DNA of 64,000 nucleotides from Halobacterium rubrum. GTDB lineage: Archaea; Halobacteriota; Halobacteria; Halobacteriales; Halobacteriaceae. The stretch spans positions 496,001-560,000 of the forward strand of contig NZ_JAJQQZ010000001.1 in NCBI RefSeq assembly GCF_021729015.1, written 5' to 3'. Below the pieces are notes generated by a model. The model was not told the DNA's origin, ran no database searches, and saw only the letters and a list, made by a program, of their open reading frames with translations. This document shows, piece by piece, positions 34,361-41,953 of this stretch; position 1 is the stretch's first letter; each line of letters starts with the position of its first letter. The translations under genes and the position numbers were made by a program.

Positions 34361-35317
34361 TCACCGTTCGAGGACGGTGCCGCCGGACCCGACCGCGATC
34401 TCGACGCTGCTGTCGACCGGCGTCACCGCCTTCAGGTTCTGGCCGGTGGGCGTCGCCTCCTGCGTCCAGCCGCCGGCGTCCCGGCGGTAGACCTTCCCGC
34501 CGCCGCCGACCGTCAGCGCGTCCACGCCGTCGGCCTCGACGTCGCGCAGTCCGGCGTCGCCCGTGTCCTCGGGAATCCACGACGACCCGTCCCAGTTGTG
34601 GAGCATGCCGCCGCCCGCGGAGACGGTGACGTCGTCGGCGCCGTCGGAGTCGACGCCGTAGAAGTTCACGTTCGCGTCGGCGATGCCGATCTTCTCCCAC
34701 GTCGTGCCGTCGTCAGTGACGAATACGGTCTTGTTCCCGTCGACGGCGTGCCCGGACCGGGGGCCGTGGAAGTCGATGGCGTTGATCTCGGAGCCGCTCC
34801 CGGGCGTGACGTCGTCCCAGGTGCCGGTTGCGCCGTTCTCGAAGCTGCCGTAGATCTTTCCGGAGTCGCCGGCAACGTAGACGTTCGCCTCGCCGGCCTC
34901 GCCGGTGACGGCGACGCCGTTGAAGTTGTTCGTCACGTCGTTCGGCGCGGAGTGGTCGTACAGCGTGCGCGCCGGGACGTCGTACTCGCCGATGGCGCCG
35001 GAGGACCCGACGAACCAGAGCCGGTCGCCGTCGTCCGTGACGTCCAGCCCGTAGAGGTTGTTGCCGTTGCCTGTCGGGCCGCCGTCGAGGAGCTTCCGCC
35101 AGCCGTCGGCGGTGCGCTCGAGGACGACGCCACCCGTTCCGACGGCGTACGCGCCGCCCGTCGCGTACGCGACGTCGTAGAGGGTGTTGCCGGTGGCCGT
35201 CTCGGCGACAGTCCAGCCGGAGTCGTCTTCGGCCGATGCGGTCAGCGGGACGCCCGCGAGCGCGGCGGTCGCGGCGCCGGCGCCCCGGAGGAACGTCCGT
35301 CGGGTGTGTTCGGTCAT
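34361..35317 (-). CDS. Tat-exported YCF48/WD-like beta-propeller protein
   Basis: 318-residue secreted protein. The N-terminus EHTRRTFLRGAGAATAALAG is a twin-arginine signal with cleavage expected near LTASAED (about 30). The rest is made of repeated blades ending in GxxGxVxER-like units (VGTGGVVLERT, VGSSGAIGEYD, AGDSGKIYGSF, VGGGGKVYRRD, VGSGGTVLER), a pattern of YCF48/photosystem assembly-type or WD propellers. About six to seven repeats of 40-45 residues. It probably binds a partner in the cell envelope; target unknown. Confidence 0.83.
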   Translation of the reverse strand: MTEHTRRTFLRGAGAATAALAGVPLTASAEDDSGWTVAETATGNTLYDVAYATGGAYAVGTGGVVLERTADGWRKLLDGGPTGNGNNLYGLDVTDDGDRLWFVGSSGAIGEYDVPARTLYDHSAPNDVTNNFNGVAVTGEAGEANVYVAGDSGKIYGSFENGATGTWDDVTPGSGSEINAIDFHGPRSGHAVDGNKTVFVTDDGTTWEKIGIADANVNFYGVDSDGADDVTVSAGGGMLHNWDGSSWIPEDTGDAGLRDVEADGVDALTVGGGGKVYRRDAGGWTQEATPTGQNLKAVTPVDSSVEIAVGSGGTVLER

Positions 35318-35486
35318 TGGTGTTCGGCCCACTCGTCGCTGAGCGCGCCACGGACTTAATACCGGCCCTAGTTGTAGTGATATTAACTCGATTTGTCCGA
35401 TTTTGCCGGGTTTCGTCCTCTGTGGGGCGACGAAACCCGCCCGAACTCGGGTCCTCGCCCGGCCAGCGGGGGTCCAGTTGCCCGTA

Positions 35487-35493
35487 GATTTAC
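35487..35493 (+). promoter_or_regulatory. TATA-like box for the histidine kinase gene
   Basis: gatttac lies 27-33 nt before the ATG at 35520 in a GC-rich setting; spacing fits a leaderless start. The 200-bp divergent region also has a tattaag-type box on the minus strand near 35354-35363 for the propeller gene. Confidence 0.45.
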
Positions 35494-35519
35494 GTCCGCG
35501 CGGGCCCCGGAGAGAGACA

Positions 35520-37094
35520 ATGGCTGCATCCGGCCCGTCCGACGAGCGCGGCGTCGCCGACCTCGACGCCCTCGCCGAGGACGCCGAATTCTTCCGGTCG
35601 CTGGTCGAGCACGGCTCGGACGCGATCGTCTCCATCGACGAACACAGCACCATCCGGTACGCCAACCGGGCCGTCGAGCGCGTGTTCGGGTACGCCCCCG
35701 AGGACATCGTCGGGGAGAAGCTCACAACCATCATGCCCGAGCGGTTCACCGCCGACCACTTCGACGCGGTCGACCGCTACCTCGACACCGGCGAGCGACA
35801 GCTCGACTGGAACGACATCGAGCTCCCGGCCGAACACGCGGACGGTCACGAAGTCCCGCTCTCCATCACGTTCGAGGAACACGTCCACGAGGGCGACCGC
35901 GTGTTCTCCGGCATCATGCGAGACGTCTCCGACAGGAAGGCCTACGAGGACACCCTCGAAGCGCTCCAGGAGACGGCGCGAGCCCTCATGCAGGCCCGCA
36001 CGCCAGCCGACATCGGTGACTGCGCGGTCGGCGCGGCCACCGACGTCATCGGCTTCCCGCTGTCCTCGCTGTACCGCTACGACGACGCCACAGACGTCCT
36101 CCGGCCCGGCGTGCAGAGCGAGGCCGCCGCCGACCTCTTCGACGACCCGCCGACGCTCTCGGAGGGGTCGCTGGCGTGGCGCGCGTTCCAGTCCGGCGAG
36201 CCACTGGAGTACCACGCCGACGACGACCGCGACCTCCCCGTCCACCGGCCCGACGGTCCGGTCGACGCCGAGTACGCCGTCCCGCTCGGCGACCACGGCG
36301 TCCTCCTCGTCGCCGACACCGACGCCGCCGCCTTCGACGACCAGACACGCCACCTCGTCCGCATCCTCGCGGCGAACACCGAAGCCGCGCTCGGCCGCGC
36401 GGAACGCGAGGCGGAACGCGAACGCCAGAACGAACGCCTCGAACGGTTCGCGAGCATCGTCTCCCACGACCTCCGCGACCCGCTGCAGTCCGCGCGCGCC
36501 ACCGCCGCCCTCGCGAAAGCCGGCGACGAAGAGGCCCTCGACGACCTCGAGGACGTCATCGACCGCATGGAAGACCTGGTCGAGGACGTGCTCACGCTCG
36601 CCAAACAGGGGCAGGCCGTCGGCGAGACCGAGCGGGTCGCGCTCGCGTCGGTCGCCGCCGACGCCTGGTCGACGGCCGGCGCCGAGGACGCCACGCTGGT
36701 CGTCGACGACGACCTCCCCGCCCTGCAGGCCGACGAGGAACGCCTCCGCACCCTCCTCGAGAACCTCTTCCGGAATGCCGTGGAGCATGGCTCCACGAAC
36801 CCTGACTCGCAGGCTCATCAGGACGCTGTCGAACACGGTGGGAGCGACGTCACGGTAACGCTCGAACCGCTGGCCGACCGCTCGGGGTTCGCCGTGGTCG
36901 ACGACGGCGACGGCTTCGGGGACGCCGACACCGAGAAGCTGTTCGAGTACGGGTACACTACCAGCAGCGGCGGCACGGGGTTCGGGCTGAGCATCGTCCG
37001 CGACATCGTCACCGCCCACGGCTGGACGATTCACGCGACCGACGACGAGGACAGCGAGCGCGCTGGCGCTCGCTTCGACGTACACACGAGGTGA
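35520..37094 (+). CDS. PAS-GAF sensor histidine kinase
   Basis: 524-residue soluble sensor kinase. PAS domain at about 20-140 (DAIVSIDEHSTIRYANRAVERVFGY-type start), GAF domain at about 150-300 (QARTPADIGDCAVGAATD; DVIGFPLSSLYRYD), HisKA H-box FASIVSHDLRDPL (about 316-328) and a HATPase domain with N-box LLENLFRNAVEHG (about 411-423), DDGDGFG and GGTGFGLSIVRDI. No membrane segment, so it senses a cytoplasmic signal. The N-box region carries a 16-residue duplication (see findings). Six bases separate it from the HalX response regulator, its likely partner. Confidence 0.93.
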   Translation: MAASGPSDERGVADLDALAEDAEFFRSLVEHGSDAIVSIDEHSTIRYANRAVERVFGYAPEDIVGEKLTTIMPERFTADHFDAVDRYLDTGERQLDWNDIELPAEHADGHEVPLSITFEEHVHEGDRVFSGIMRDVSDRKAYEDTLEALQETARALMQARTPADIGDCAVGAATDVIGFPLSSLYRYDDATDVLRPGVQSEAAADLFDDPPTLSEGSLAWRAFQSGEPLEYHADDDRDLPVHRPDGPVDAEYAVPLGDHGVLLVADTDAAAFDDQTRHLVRILAANTEAALGRAEREAERERQNERLERFASIVSHDLRDPLQSARATAALAKAGDEEALDDLEDVIDRMEDLVEDVLTLAKQGQAVGETERVALASVAADAWSTAGAEDATLVVDDDLPALQADEERLRTLLENLFRNAVEHGSTNPDSQAHQDAVEHGGSDVTVTLEPLADRSGFAVVDDGDGFGDADTEKLFEYGYTTSSGGTGFGLSIVRDIVTAHGWTIHATDDEDSERAGARFDVHTR

Positions 37095-37100
37095 CCACAG

Positions 37101-37706
37101 ATGGAGACTGACACCCAGCCCGACGACACGGACGCGGAGCACGCGACAGCGATTGACCCGGACGGCGAGCCGGTCGTCCTCGCAGTGGACGACGAACCGC
37201 GGGTCGTCGAGGCGTTCGGGCTCTGGCTCGAGGACGACTACGACGTCCGGACGGCCACGAGCGGCGAGGAAGCTCTCGACGTGGTCGACGCCGACGTGGA
37301 CGTTGCGTTACTGGACCGCCGGATGCCCGGCCTCACTGGCGACGACGTCCTCGACGAGCTCCGCGAGCGCGGACTGGACGTCCGGGTCGCGATGGTCACC
37401 GGCGTCGACCCCGACTTCGACATCGTCGAGATGCCCTTCGAGGAGTACGTCCAGAAACCGGTGGACGGCGACGACCTCCACGAGGTCGTCGAGCGCCTCC
37501 TCGACCTCGAACAGTACGACGACTCCGTCGACGAACTGTACGGCGTCGTCCAGAAGCGCATCACGCTGGAAGCCGAACTCCCGGAGAGCGAACTCGTGGA
37601 CAACGAGGAGTACCAGCGCCTCCGCGAGCGCGAAGCCGAACTCGAAGCCGAGACCGCATCGGTCATCGACTCGATGGACGACGAGGGCTTCGCGCAGCTC
37701 TTCTAG
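37101..37706 (+). CDS. Response regulator with HalX domain
   Basis: 201-residue two-component regulator. Receiver domain 20-135: acidic pair DDEPRV, phosphorylated Asp in VALLDRRMPGLTGDD (about residue 70), Thr/Ser in VTGVD and Lys in VQKPVDGDDL. The C-terminal 65 residues (from about 140) form the HalX domain found with haloarchaeal receivers. It has no HTH. Directly follows the PAS-GAF kinase. Its TAG shares CTAG 37703-37706 with the next, convergent gene. Confidence 0.93.
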   Translation: METDTQPDDTDAEHATAIDPDGEPVVLAVDDEPRVVEAFGLWLEDDYDVRTATSGEEALDVVDADVDVALLDRRMPGLTGDDVLDELRERGLDVRVAMVTGVDPDFDIVEMPFEEYVQKPVDGDDLHEVVERLLDLEQYDDSVDELYGVVQKRITLEAELPESELVDNEEYQRLREREAELEAETASVIDSMDDEGFAQLF

Positions 37707-37939
37707 CCGAGCCGCGACAGCAGGTCTTCGACGTAGTCCGGCACCGTCACGTCGGCGAGGTTGCCGTCCGCGTTCCAGGACGCCACCACCTCGTAGGTAC
37801 CGTCTCGCTCGACGTCCAGCTCCCACCGGGTGCCGTCCTCGTCGGTCACTTCCACGCGCGCCCCGCCGGACTCCAGCGGCCGCTGGGGGGCTATCTCCAC
37901 CGTGTTCCCGTTGTAGGCTTCGACAGTCTCAGCGTCCAT
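37703..37939 (-). CDS. Small conserved protein, unknown
   Basis: 78-residue acidic protein, MDAETVEAYNGNTVEIAPQ at the start and a beta-rich middle (GARVEVTDEDGTRWELDV, GTYEVVASW). No cysteine, membrane segment or recognised domain. The last codon overlaps the HalX gene through a shared CTAG. Possibly a small partner of neighbouring genes, but nothing supports that beyond position. Confidence 0.7.
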   Translation of the reverse strand: MDAETVEAYNGNTVEIAPQRPLESGGARVEVTDEDGTRWELDVERDGTYEVVASWNADGNLADVTVPDYVEDLLSRLG

Positions 37940-37988
37940 ACCCCGGGGTACGTCGCCCCCCTACTTGAGGCTTCGAGGACGCGCTCTC

Positions 37989-38744
37989 TCACTTCACCAG
38001 CTCCCAGACCTGGACGTCGTCGCCGTCGCGCAGCGGCTCGCCGCCGAAGCCGCCCTCGACGGACCACTCGTCGAACGGCGACTGCCGGGCGAGCAACTCC
38101 ACCTGCTGGGCTGGGAGGTGAGAGAGCAGGAACTCGTCGCGGGCGACGACCTCACCGTCCGCGTCGCGGAGTTCTTGCTCGGTGCAGTAGGTCTGTGCTG
38201 TCTCGTCGGCGAGCGTCGCCCGCGACCGCCCGGTCAGCGTCTCGCCGCCGTACCCGAACTCCCGGACGCTGTGCCACTCGCCGAACGACTCCGAGACCAC
38301 CGCGTAGTCGGGGACGTAGACGTCGAACAGCAGTCGACCGCCGTCGGCCAGTGCATCGTACAGCGACCGCAGCGCTGCGAGCTGGTCGTCGACAGTCCGG
38401 AGGGTGCACATCGAGTTGTACGGCACCACCGCCAGCTCGTACGTCCGGCTGGCACCGACCTCCCGGAGGTCGGCCTGCCAGACCGACGGCGACAGCCCCT
38501 CGCTGGCCGCCCGCTCGCGGAGCACCGACAGCATCGGATCGGACACGTCGAAGCCGTCTGCGTCGACGCCCCGACGGAGGAACTCCAGATAGAGCCGCCC
38601 ACTCCCGCAGGCACCCTCCAGCACAGGACCGTCCGCTCCCGTCGCTGCGCCGACGTAGAACGACTCGTCGCCGACGTCTCCGTAGTCGTGGCTGGCGTCG
38701 TAGAACGCCGCCAGTGGCTCAGAGAAGCCGTTTGGTTCGCTCAT
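37989..38744 (-). CDS. Class I SAM-dependent methyltransferase
   Basis: 251-residue methyltransferase. Motif I reads VLEGACGSGRLYLEFLRRG (GxGxG-like), motif II GFDVSDPMLSVLRERA, motif III-like DLREVGASRTYELAVVPYNSM, then LLFDVYVPDY. The fold is the usual Rossmann-like class I; the C-terminal half adds a beta sheet that probably binds the substrate. Not a specific rRNA or quinone enzyme by eye. It stands alone between the small gene at 37703 and the tRNA-Thr region. Confidence 0.88.
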   Translation of the reverse strand: MSEPNGFSEPLAAFYDASHDYGDVGDESFYVGAATGADGPVLEGACGSGRLYLEFLRRGVDADGFDVSDPMLSVLRERAASEGLSPSVWQADLREVGASRTYELAVVPYNSMCTLRTVDDQLAALRSLYDALADGGRLLFDVYVPDYAVVSESFGEWHSVREFGYGGETLTGRSRATLADETAQTYCTEQELRDADGEVVARDEFLLSHLPAQQVELLARQSPFDEWSVEGGFGGEPLRDGDDVQVWELVK

Positions 38745-38845
38745 TCGGGGCTAGCTGGAGCCACGCGACAAAACGCTGCCGGACACACCACTGCTGGTCG
38801 GTCACTGCGGAGCTGTAGCTCCGCGGTCTGTCGCTCGCAGGAAGA

Positions 38846-38867
38846 GCCTAGACCGGAATTTGAACCG
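38846..38867 (-). repeat. Partial copy of the tRNA-Thr 3' end
   Basis: gcctag(a)ccggaatttgaa at 38846-38864 matches the 3' end of the tRNA-Thr gene (38977-38995) in 18 of 19 bases, on the same strand, 131 bp away. It covers the acceptor 3' strand and most of the T arm and looks like an att-type scar. Confidence 0.7.
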
Positions 38868-38939
38868 TTGCAAGACGGGTCTGCTCGGCTCACTGCGTTC
38901 GCCTGCGCGGACTGCGTCTTGCAGGGATTCGAATTACGG
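38853..38939. repeat. Imperfect inverted pair of T-arm-like fragments
   Basis: 38853-38877 and the reverse complement of 38915-38939 agree in 20 of 25 bases, including a perfect 9-bp arm (tgcaagacg / cgtcttgca). Each arm has an aattYgaa T-loop-like core, so two tRNA-like 3' pieces face each other across 37 bp, next to the real tRNA-Thr gene. Confidence 0.6.
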
Positions 38940-38975
38940 CAACGCTTCTGCTCGTCACGTACGTTCCCCGCAAGA

Positions 38976-39047
38976 AGCCTAGGCCGGAATTTGAATCCGG
39001 GGTCTCGTCCTTACCAAGGACGCGCTTTACCGCTAAGCTACCCAGGC
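38976..39047 (-). tRNA. tRNA-Thr (anticodon GGT)
   Basis: 72-nt cloverleaf on the minus strand. Acceptor GCCTGGG/CCTAGGC (one G-T pair), D stem GCTT/AAGC, anticodon stem CGTCC/GGACG with loop TTGGTAA (anticodon GGT), T stem CCGGA/TCCGG with loop TTCAAAT, discriminator T. CCA is not encoded and there is no intron. Reads ACC and ACT codons. Flanked downstream by partial copies of its 3' end. Confidence 0.96.
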
Positions 39048-39091
39048 ACGCATCCCGAACGAAGTCCGGGAGTAACTTTAGGCGTTTCGAT

Positions 39092-39757
39092 TCAGTGGTC
39101 GCCGACCGACGGCGTACCGACGGGGTCCTCCGATTGCAGCGAGCCGACGCGCGCCATCACGTCCTCGACGCCCTCCGGGAGTGCGTCGCCGGCGGCCGCC
39201 AGCGGCGGCTCACCGTGGTTGTCGGCCAGCCCGACGAGGTACTGGCGCAGCGCCATCGGCGCCTCGCTGCCCGCCGCCGAGCCGCCCGCGATGGCGGCCA
39301 GCTCGAAGACGTTCGCCTCCAGCCCGCGGTCGGTCGGCTCGCGGTCGGCGTGCTGATCGGTCTGCTCGCGGCCGAACGCACGCACCGTCTCGACGGCCTG
39401 CTCGGCCGACTCCGTGCGCGCCAGCAGCCGGAAGCCCCGGGCGACGAGCACGTCGGCGGCGAGAATGTCCAGGTCGTCTTCGGGGTCGTCGTCGTCGGTG
39501 TCGGCCCACGGCTCGGCGTCGACCAGCGCTCGCGTGACGCGCAGGCCGTCGTAGATGAGTTGCACACCGGCGGCTCGGCGGGTCACTGCGTGGTCGTCGA
39601 CGGCGCCGTCGACGACGCGAGCGCTCAGCATCGTCAACACCCCCGGGAGCATCGAGGACGAAGCGACGTGGTCGTCGATGACCGCCCGGAGCCCGTCGGG
39701 CTCGATATCCGCGACGGCCTCTCGGGCGGCGGCGCGTGCTTCTTCGGCCTCCTCCAT
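39092..39757 (-). CDS. Isoprenyl-synthase-like protein without DDxxD motifs
   Basis: 221-residue all-helical protein found beside the tRNA-Thr gene. The helix pattern follows trans-isoprenyl diphosphate synthases: AAGVQLIYDGLRVTRALVD, then DDLDILAADVLVARGFRLLA (where synthases have DDLLD and GDxLLSRAF), then LEANVFELAAIAGGSAAG (where they have KTAxLFxxAxxxGA). The catalytic DDxxD Asp motifs are not intact, so it may be a non-catalytic relative. ATG at 39755-39757; a GTG directly before is also in frame. Similarity is judged by eye. Confidence 0.72.
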   Translation of the reverse strand: MEEAEEARAAAREAVADIEPDGLRAVIDDHVASSSMLPGVLTMLSARVVDGAVDDHAVTRRAAGVQLIYDGLRVTRALVDAEPWADTDDDDPEDDLDILAADVLVARGFRLLARTESAEQAVETVRAFGREQTDQHADREPTDRGLEANVFELAAIAGGSAAGSEAPMALRQYLVGLADNHGEPPLAAAGDALPEGVEDVMARVGSLQSEDPVGTPSVGDH

Positions 39758-39816
39758 CACCCCCGACTAGCGGAGGGAACGGCAAAGACCTTTGGAAAGC
39801 ACCGCTTTCCACCAGC

Positions 39817-40488
39817 ATGCTCTCGGTGACGGACGGCGACGACTACCGGGTCGTCGCGCTCGACAGGCCGGCAAAACGGAACGCGCTCACGCGCCAGGGA
39901 CTCGACGACCTCGCAGCTGCCGTCTCGGACGCCCCCCAGCCAGTCGTCTACGTGCACGGGGCTGGGGAGGCCTTCTGCGCCGGTGCCGACCTCGACACCG
40001 TTCGGGGGCTGGACGGCGACTCGGGGGCGGCGTTCGCGCGCCGCGGCCAGCGGACGATGAACGCAATTGCCGACGCCGACAGCGTGGTCGTCGCGGGTAT
40101 CGACGGCCCGGCCCGCGGTGGTGGCGTGGAGCTCGCGCTCGCCTGCGACGTCCGCGTCTGCACGCCGGCCGCGTCGTTCGCGGAGACTGGCGTGAAACTC
40201 GGGCTGTTCGGCGCCTGGGGTGGTACGCGACGGCTCCGGCAGGCGGTTGGCGCCACGCACGCCGCCGACCTCTCGCTGTCCGGCCGCACCGTCGACGCCG
40301 CCGAAGCGAAGGAGATGGGGCTGGTGTCGCGGGTCGTCGACGACCCCCGGCAGGTCGCCGACGAGGTCGCCGTGAACGACCCGGACGCGCTCCGGGAATT
40401 GCAGTCGCTGCTCGGGGCTGACGGCGACCGCGAGGAGACGGACGACCTGGAAGCTGGCGCGTTCGGCCGGCTGCTCGAACAGTCGTAG
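39817..40488 (+). CDS. Enoyl-CoA hydratase/isomerase (crotonase) family protein
   Basis: 223-residue crotonase-fold protein acting on acyl-CoAs. Oxyanion-hole segments: GEAFCAGADLDTV (about 50-62) and GPARGGGVELALACDV (about 97-112, with the first catalytic-type Glu in GGVEL). The second acidic residue is in FAETGVKLGLF, followed by GAWGGTRRLRQAVG. It is shorter than the typical 255-265 residues because the C-terminal helices are reduced. Exact reaction unknown. Overlaps nothing; convergent with nadE. Confidence 0.88.
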   Translation: MLSVTDGDDYRVVALDRPAKRNALTRQGLDDLAAAVSDAPQPVVYVHGAGEAFCAGADLDTVRGLDGDSGAAFARRGQRTMNAIADADSVVVAGIDGPARGGGVELALACDVRVCTPAASFAETGVKLGLFGAWGGTRRLRQAVGATHAADLSLSGRTVDAAEAKEMGLVSRVVDDPRQVADEVAVNDPDALRELQSLLGADGDREETDDLEAGAFGRLLEQS

Positions 40489-40498
40489 CCGCCGGTGG

Positions 40499-41305
40499 TC
40501 AGGGCGCCGGCGGCATCGCGCGCTTGTGCTCGCTGGCCTCGTAGAGGTCGACGACCGTCTCGACCACCGACGGGTCGACGCCGAGGTGGTCGGCCGTCGC
40601 GCTCGCCGGGACGCCGCCGTCGACGTGCAGCGCGAGCACGGCGTCGATGGTGTCGTAGTCCACGCCGAGCTCCTGCTCGTCGGTCTGGTCGGCCCACAGC
40701 TCGGCGGTCGGCGCCTTCGTCACCAGGTCCTCGGGCACGCCGAGGTCGCGGGCGAGCTGCCGGACCTGCATCTTGTAGAGGTTCCCGATGGGGTTGCAGT
40801 CCACGGCCTGGTCGCCGTACTTCGTGTAGTAGCCGGTCATCGCCTCAGCCCGGTTGCCCGTGCCGAGCACGACGCCGTCTTCGTGGTTCGCGACGAAGTA
40901 GTTGATGACGGCGCGCGTCCGCGCCCGAGCGTTCCCCACCGCGACCTCGTCGCCGGCCGCGTCCGGGAACACGTCCGTCAGCTGGTTCACGAACGGGTCG
41001 ATCTCCACGACGTCGTACTCGATGCCGAGGTCCTCGGCCACCCGTTCGGCGTCGCTCATGTTCTCCTCGCGGGACACCGCGCCCGGCATCACGAGCCCGT
41101 GCAGGGCGTCGGCACCGAGTTCGTCGACGGTCAGGTACGCGACGGTCGTCGAGTCGATGCCGCCGGACAGCCCGAGCACGCAGCGCTCGGCGCCGGCCGT
41201 CTCGACGGTCTCCCGGACGAACGACTGGATGCGGTCGCGGCGCTCGGCGAGTTCGGCCTCGGAGAACCGCAGGTCGAACGGCTCGACGGTCTCTGGAGCA
41301 CTCAT
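40499..41305 (-). CDS. nadE: NH3-dependent NAD+ synthetase
   Basis: 268-residue enzyme for the last step of NAD synthesis: amidation of nicotinate adenine dinucleotide with ATP and ammonia. PP-loop VLGLSGGIDSTTVAYL near residue 45; further motifs GTGNRAEAMTGYYTKYGDQAVDCNPIGNLYK-type region (read as GTGNRAE, YYTKYGD, CNPIGNLYK) and VTKAPTAELWADQTDE. No glutaminase domain. The ATG at 41303-41305 gives MSAPETVEPFDLRF; the longer open frame upstream is not conserved-looking. Confidence 0.95.
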   Translation of the reverse strand: MSAPETVEPFDLRFSEAELAERRDRIQSFVRETVETAGAERCVLGLSGGIDSTTVAYLTVDELGADALHGLVMPGAVSREENMSDAERVAEDLGIEYDVVEIDPFVNQLTDVFPDAAGDEVAVGNARARTRAVINYFVANHEDGVVLGTGNRAEAMTGYYTKYGDQAVDCNPIGNLYKMQVRQLARDLGVPEDLVTKAPTAELWADQTDEQELGVDYDTIDAVLALHVDGGVPASATADHLGVDPSVVETVVDLYEASEHKRAMPPAP

Positions 41306-41431
41306 CGCCCCTAGATACGGCGCACACCGACTAAAACCCCCGCAACCGGCCGAGATTCCTGCACGAACGTCCACTCGCCGAAACGCTACGTTCAAGTGCC
41401 GCCGCGGACAAATCCCGTTCGCGTACCCCTG

Positions 41432-41502
41432 AACGAGCGCTGGTGGTGAGCGAACCCGACAGGTTCGCGAGGTACAGCGCGCGTGAAACGAGCGCTGGTG
41501 GT
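41432..41502 (+). repeat. Duplicated 5' end of the tRNA-Gly gene
   Basis: aacgagcgctggtggt occurs at 41432-41447 and again at 41487-41502, where the second copy includes the first 11 nt of the tRNA-Gly gene. Between them is a perfect hairpin gcgaacc-cgaca-ggttcgc (41450-41468). Confidence 0.8.
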
Positions 41503-41562
41503 CTAGTGGTAGGACATGAGCTTCCCAAGCTCATAGCCCGGGTTCAATTCCCGGCCAGCGCA
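41492..41562 (+). tRNA. tRNA-Gly (anticodon CCC)
   Basis: 71-nt cloverleaf. Acceptor GCGCTGG/CCAGCGC, D arm GTCT/GGAC, anticodon stem TGAGC/GCTCA with loop TTCCCAA (anticodon CCC), T stem CCGGG/CCCGG with loop TTCAATT, discriminator A. No intron; CCA not encoded. Reads GGG. Both ends of the gene are partially duplicated in the flanks. Confidence 0.97.
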
Positions 41563-41893
41563 CTCCTCTCAAACTCGAGCCGGCCAGCGACGGCTGTGTC
41601 GCTGACCGCTCGACTTCTCGCGTGGATGCGCGAGGGAATTGAGCCCTGCCAGTCGCGCGCAGCGAACACGGTGAGCGAGCACGTCTGGCTCTGGTTCAAT
41701 TCCCGGCCAGCGCACTTCGCGGTCTCACTTCGTTCGACAGCTCGTGCGCTGCCCGACGTCTCGTTCGCTTCGCTCACGAGATTTCCGGAAGACGCGTGGC
41801 GTCTTCCGGCGTTCGCAGTCCTGCGGACTGCTCACTCCCGGCCAGCGCACTCCTCTCAAACTCGAGCCGGGCAGCGACGGCCGTGTCGCTCAC
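41541..41893 (+). repeat. Three copies of the tRNA-Gly 3' end in 350 bp
   Basis: The 24 bp at 41541-41564 (T arm to acceptor end) recur exactly at 41693-41716. The 35 bp at 41549-41583 (T-stem end, acceptor end and downstream DNA) recur exactly at 41836-41870, and the match continues to about 41890 with only two mismatches. The 390-bp stretch up to the next gene at 41954 holds no credible gene. A strong hairpin ccggaagacgc-gtg-gcgtcttccgg lies at 41785-41809. Confidence 0.9.
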
Positions 41894-41953
41894 TTCCGTC
41901 CTGTCTTGTCACTACCACCTACACATAACTGCCTGCAGTGACAGCTTCCGTCG

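Noticed and set aside
38976-41562. A complete integrated element between the two tRNA genes
   Set aside because: The genes between (crotonase, NadE, prenyl-synthase-like) are ordinary chromosomal genes with matching composition, there is no integrase, and the two tRNA repeats differ in sequence.
41443-41928. Open frames through the tRNA-Gly and its repeats
   Set aside because: They translate the tRNA gene and its copies and show no protein-like pattern.
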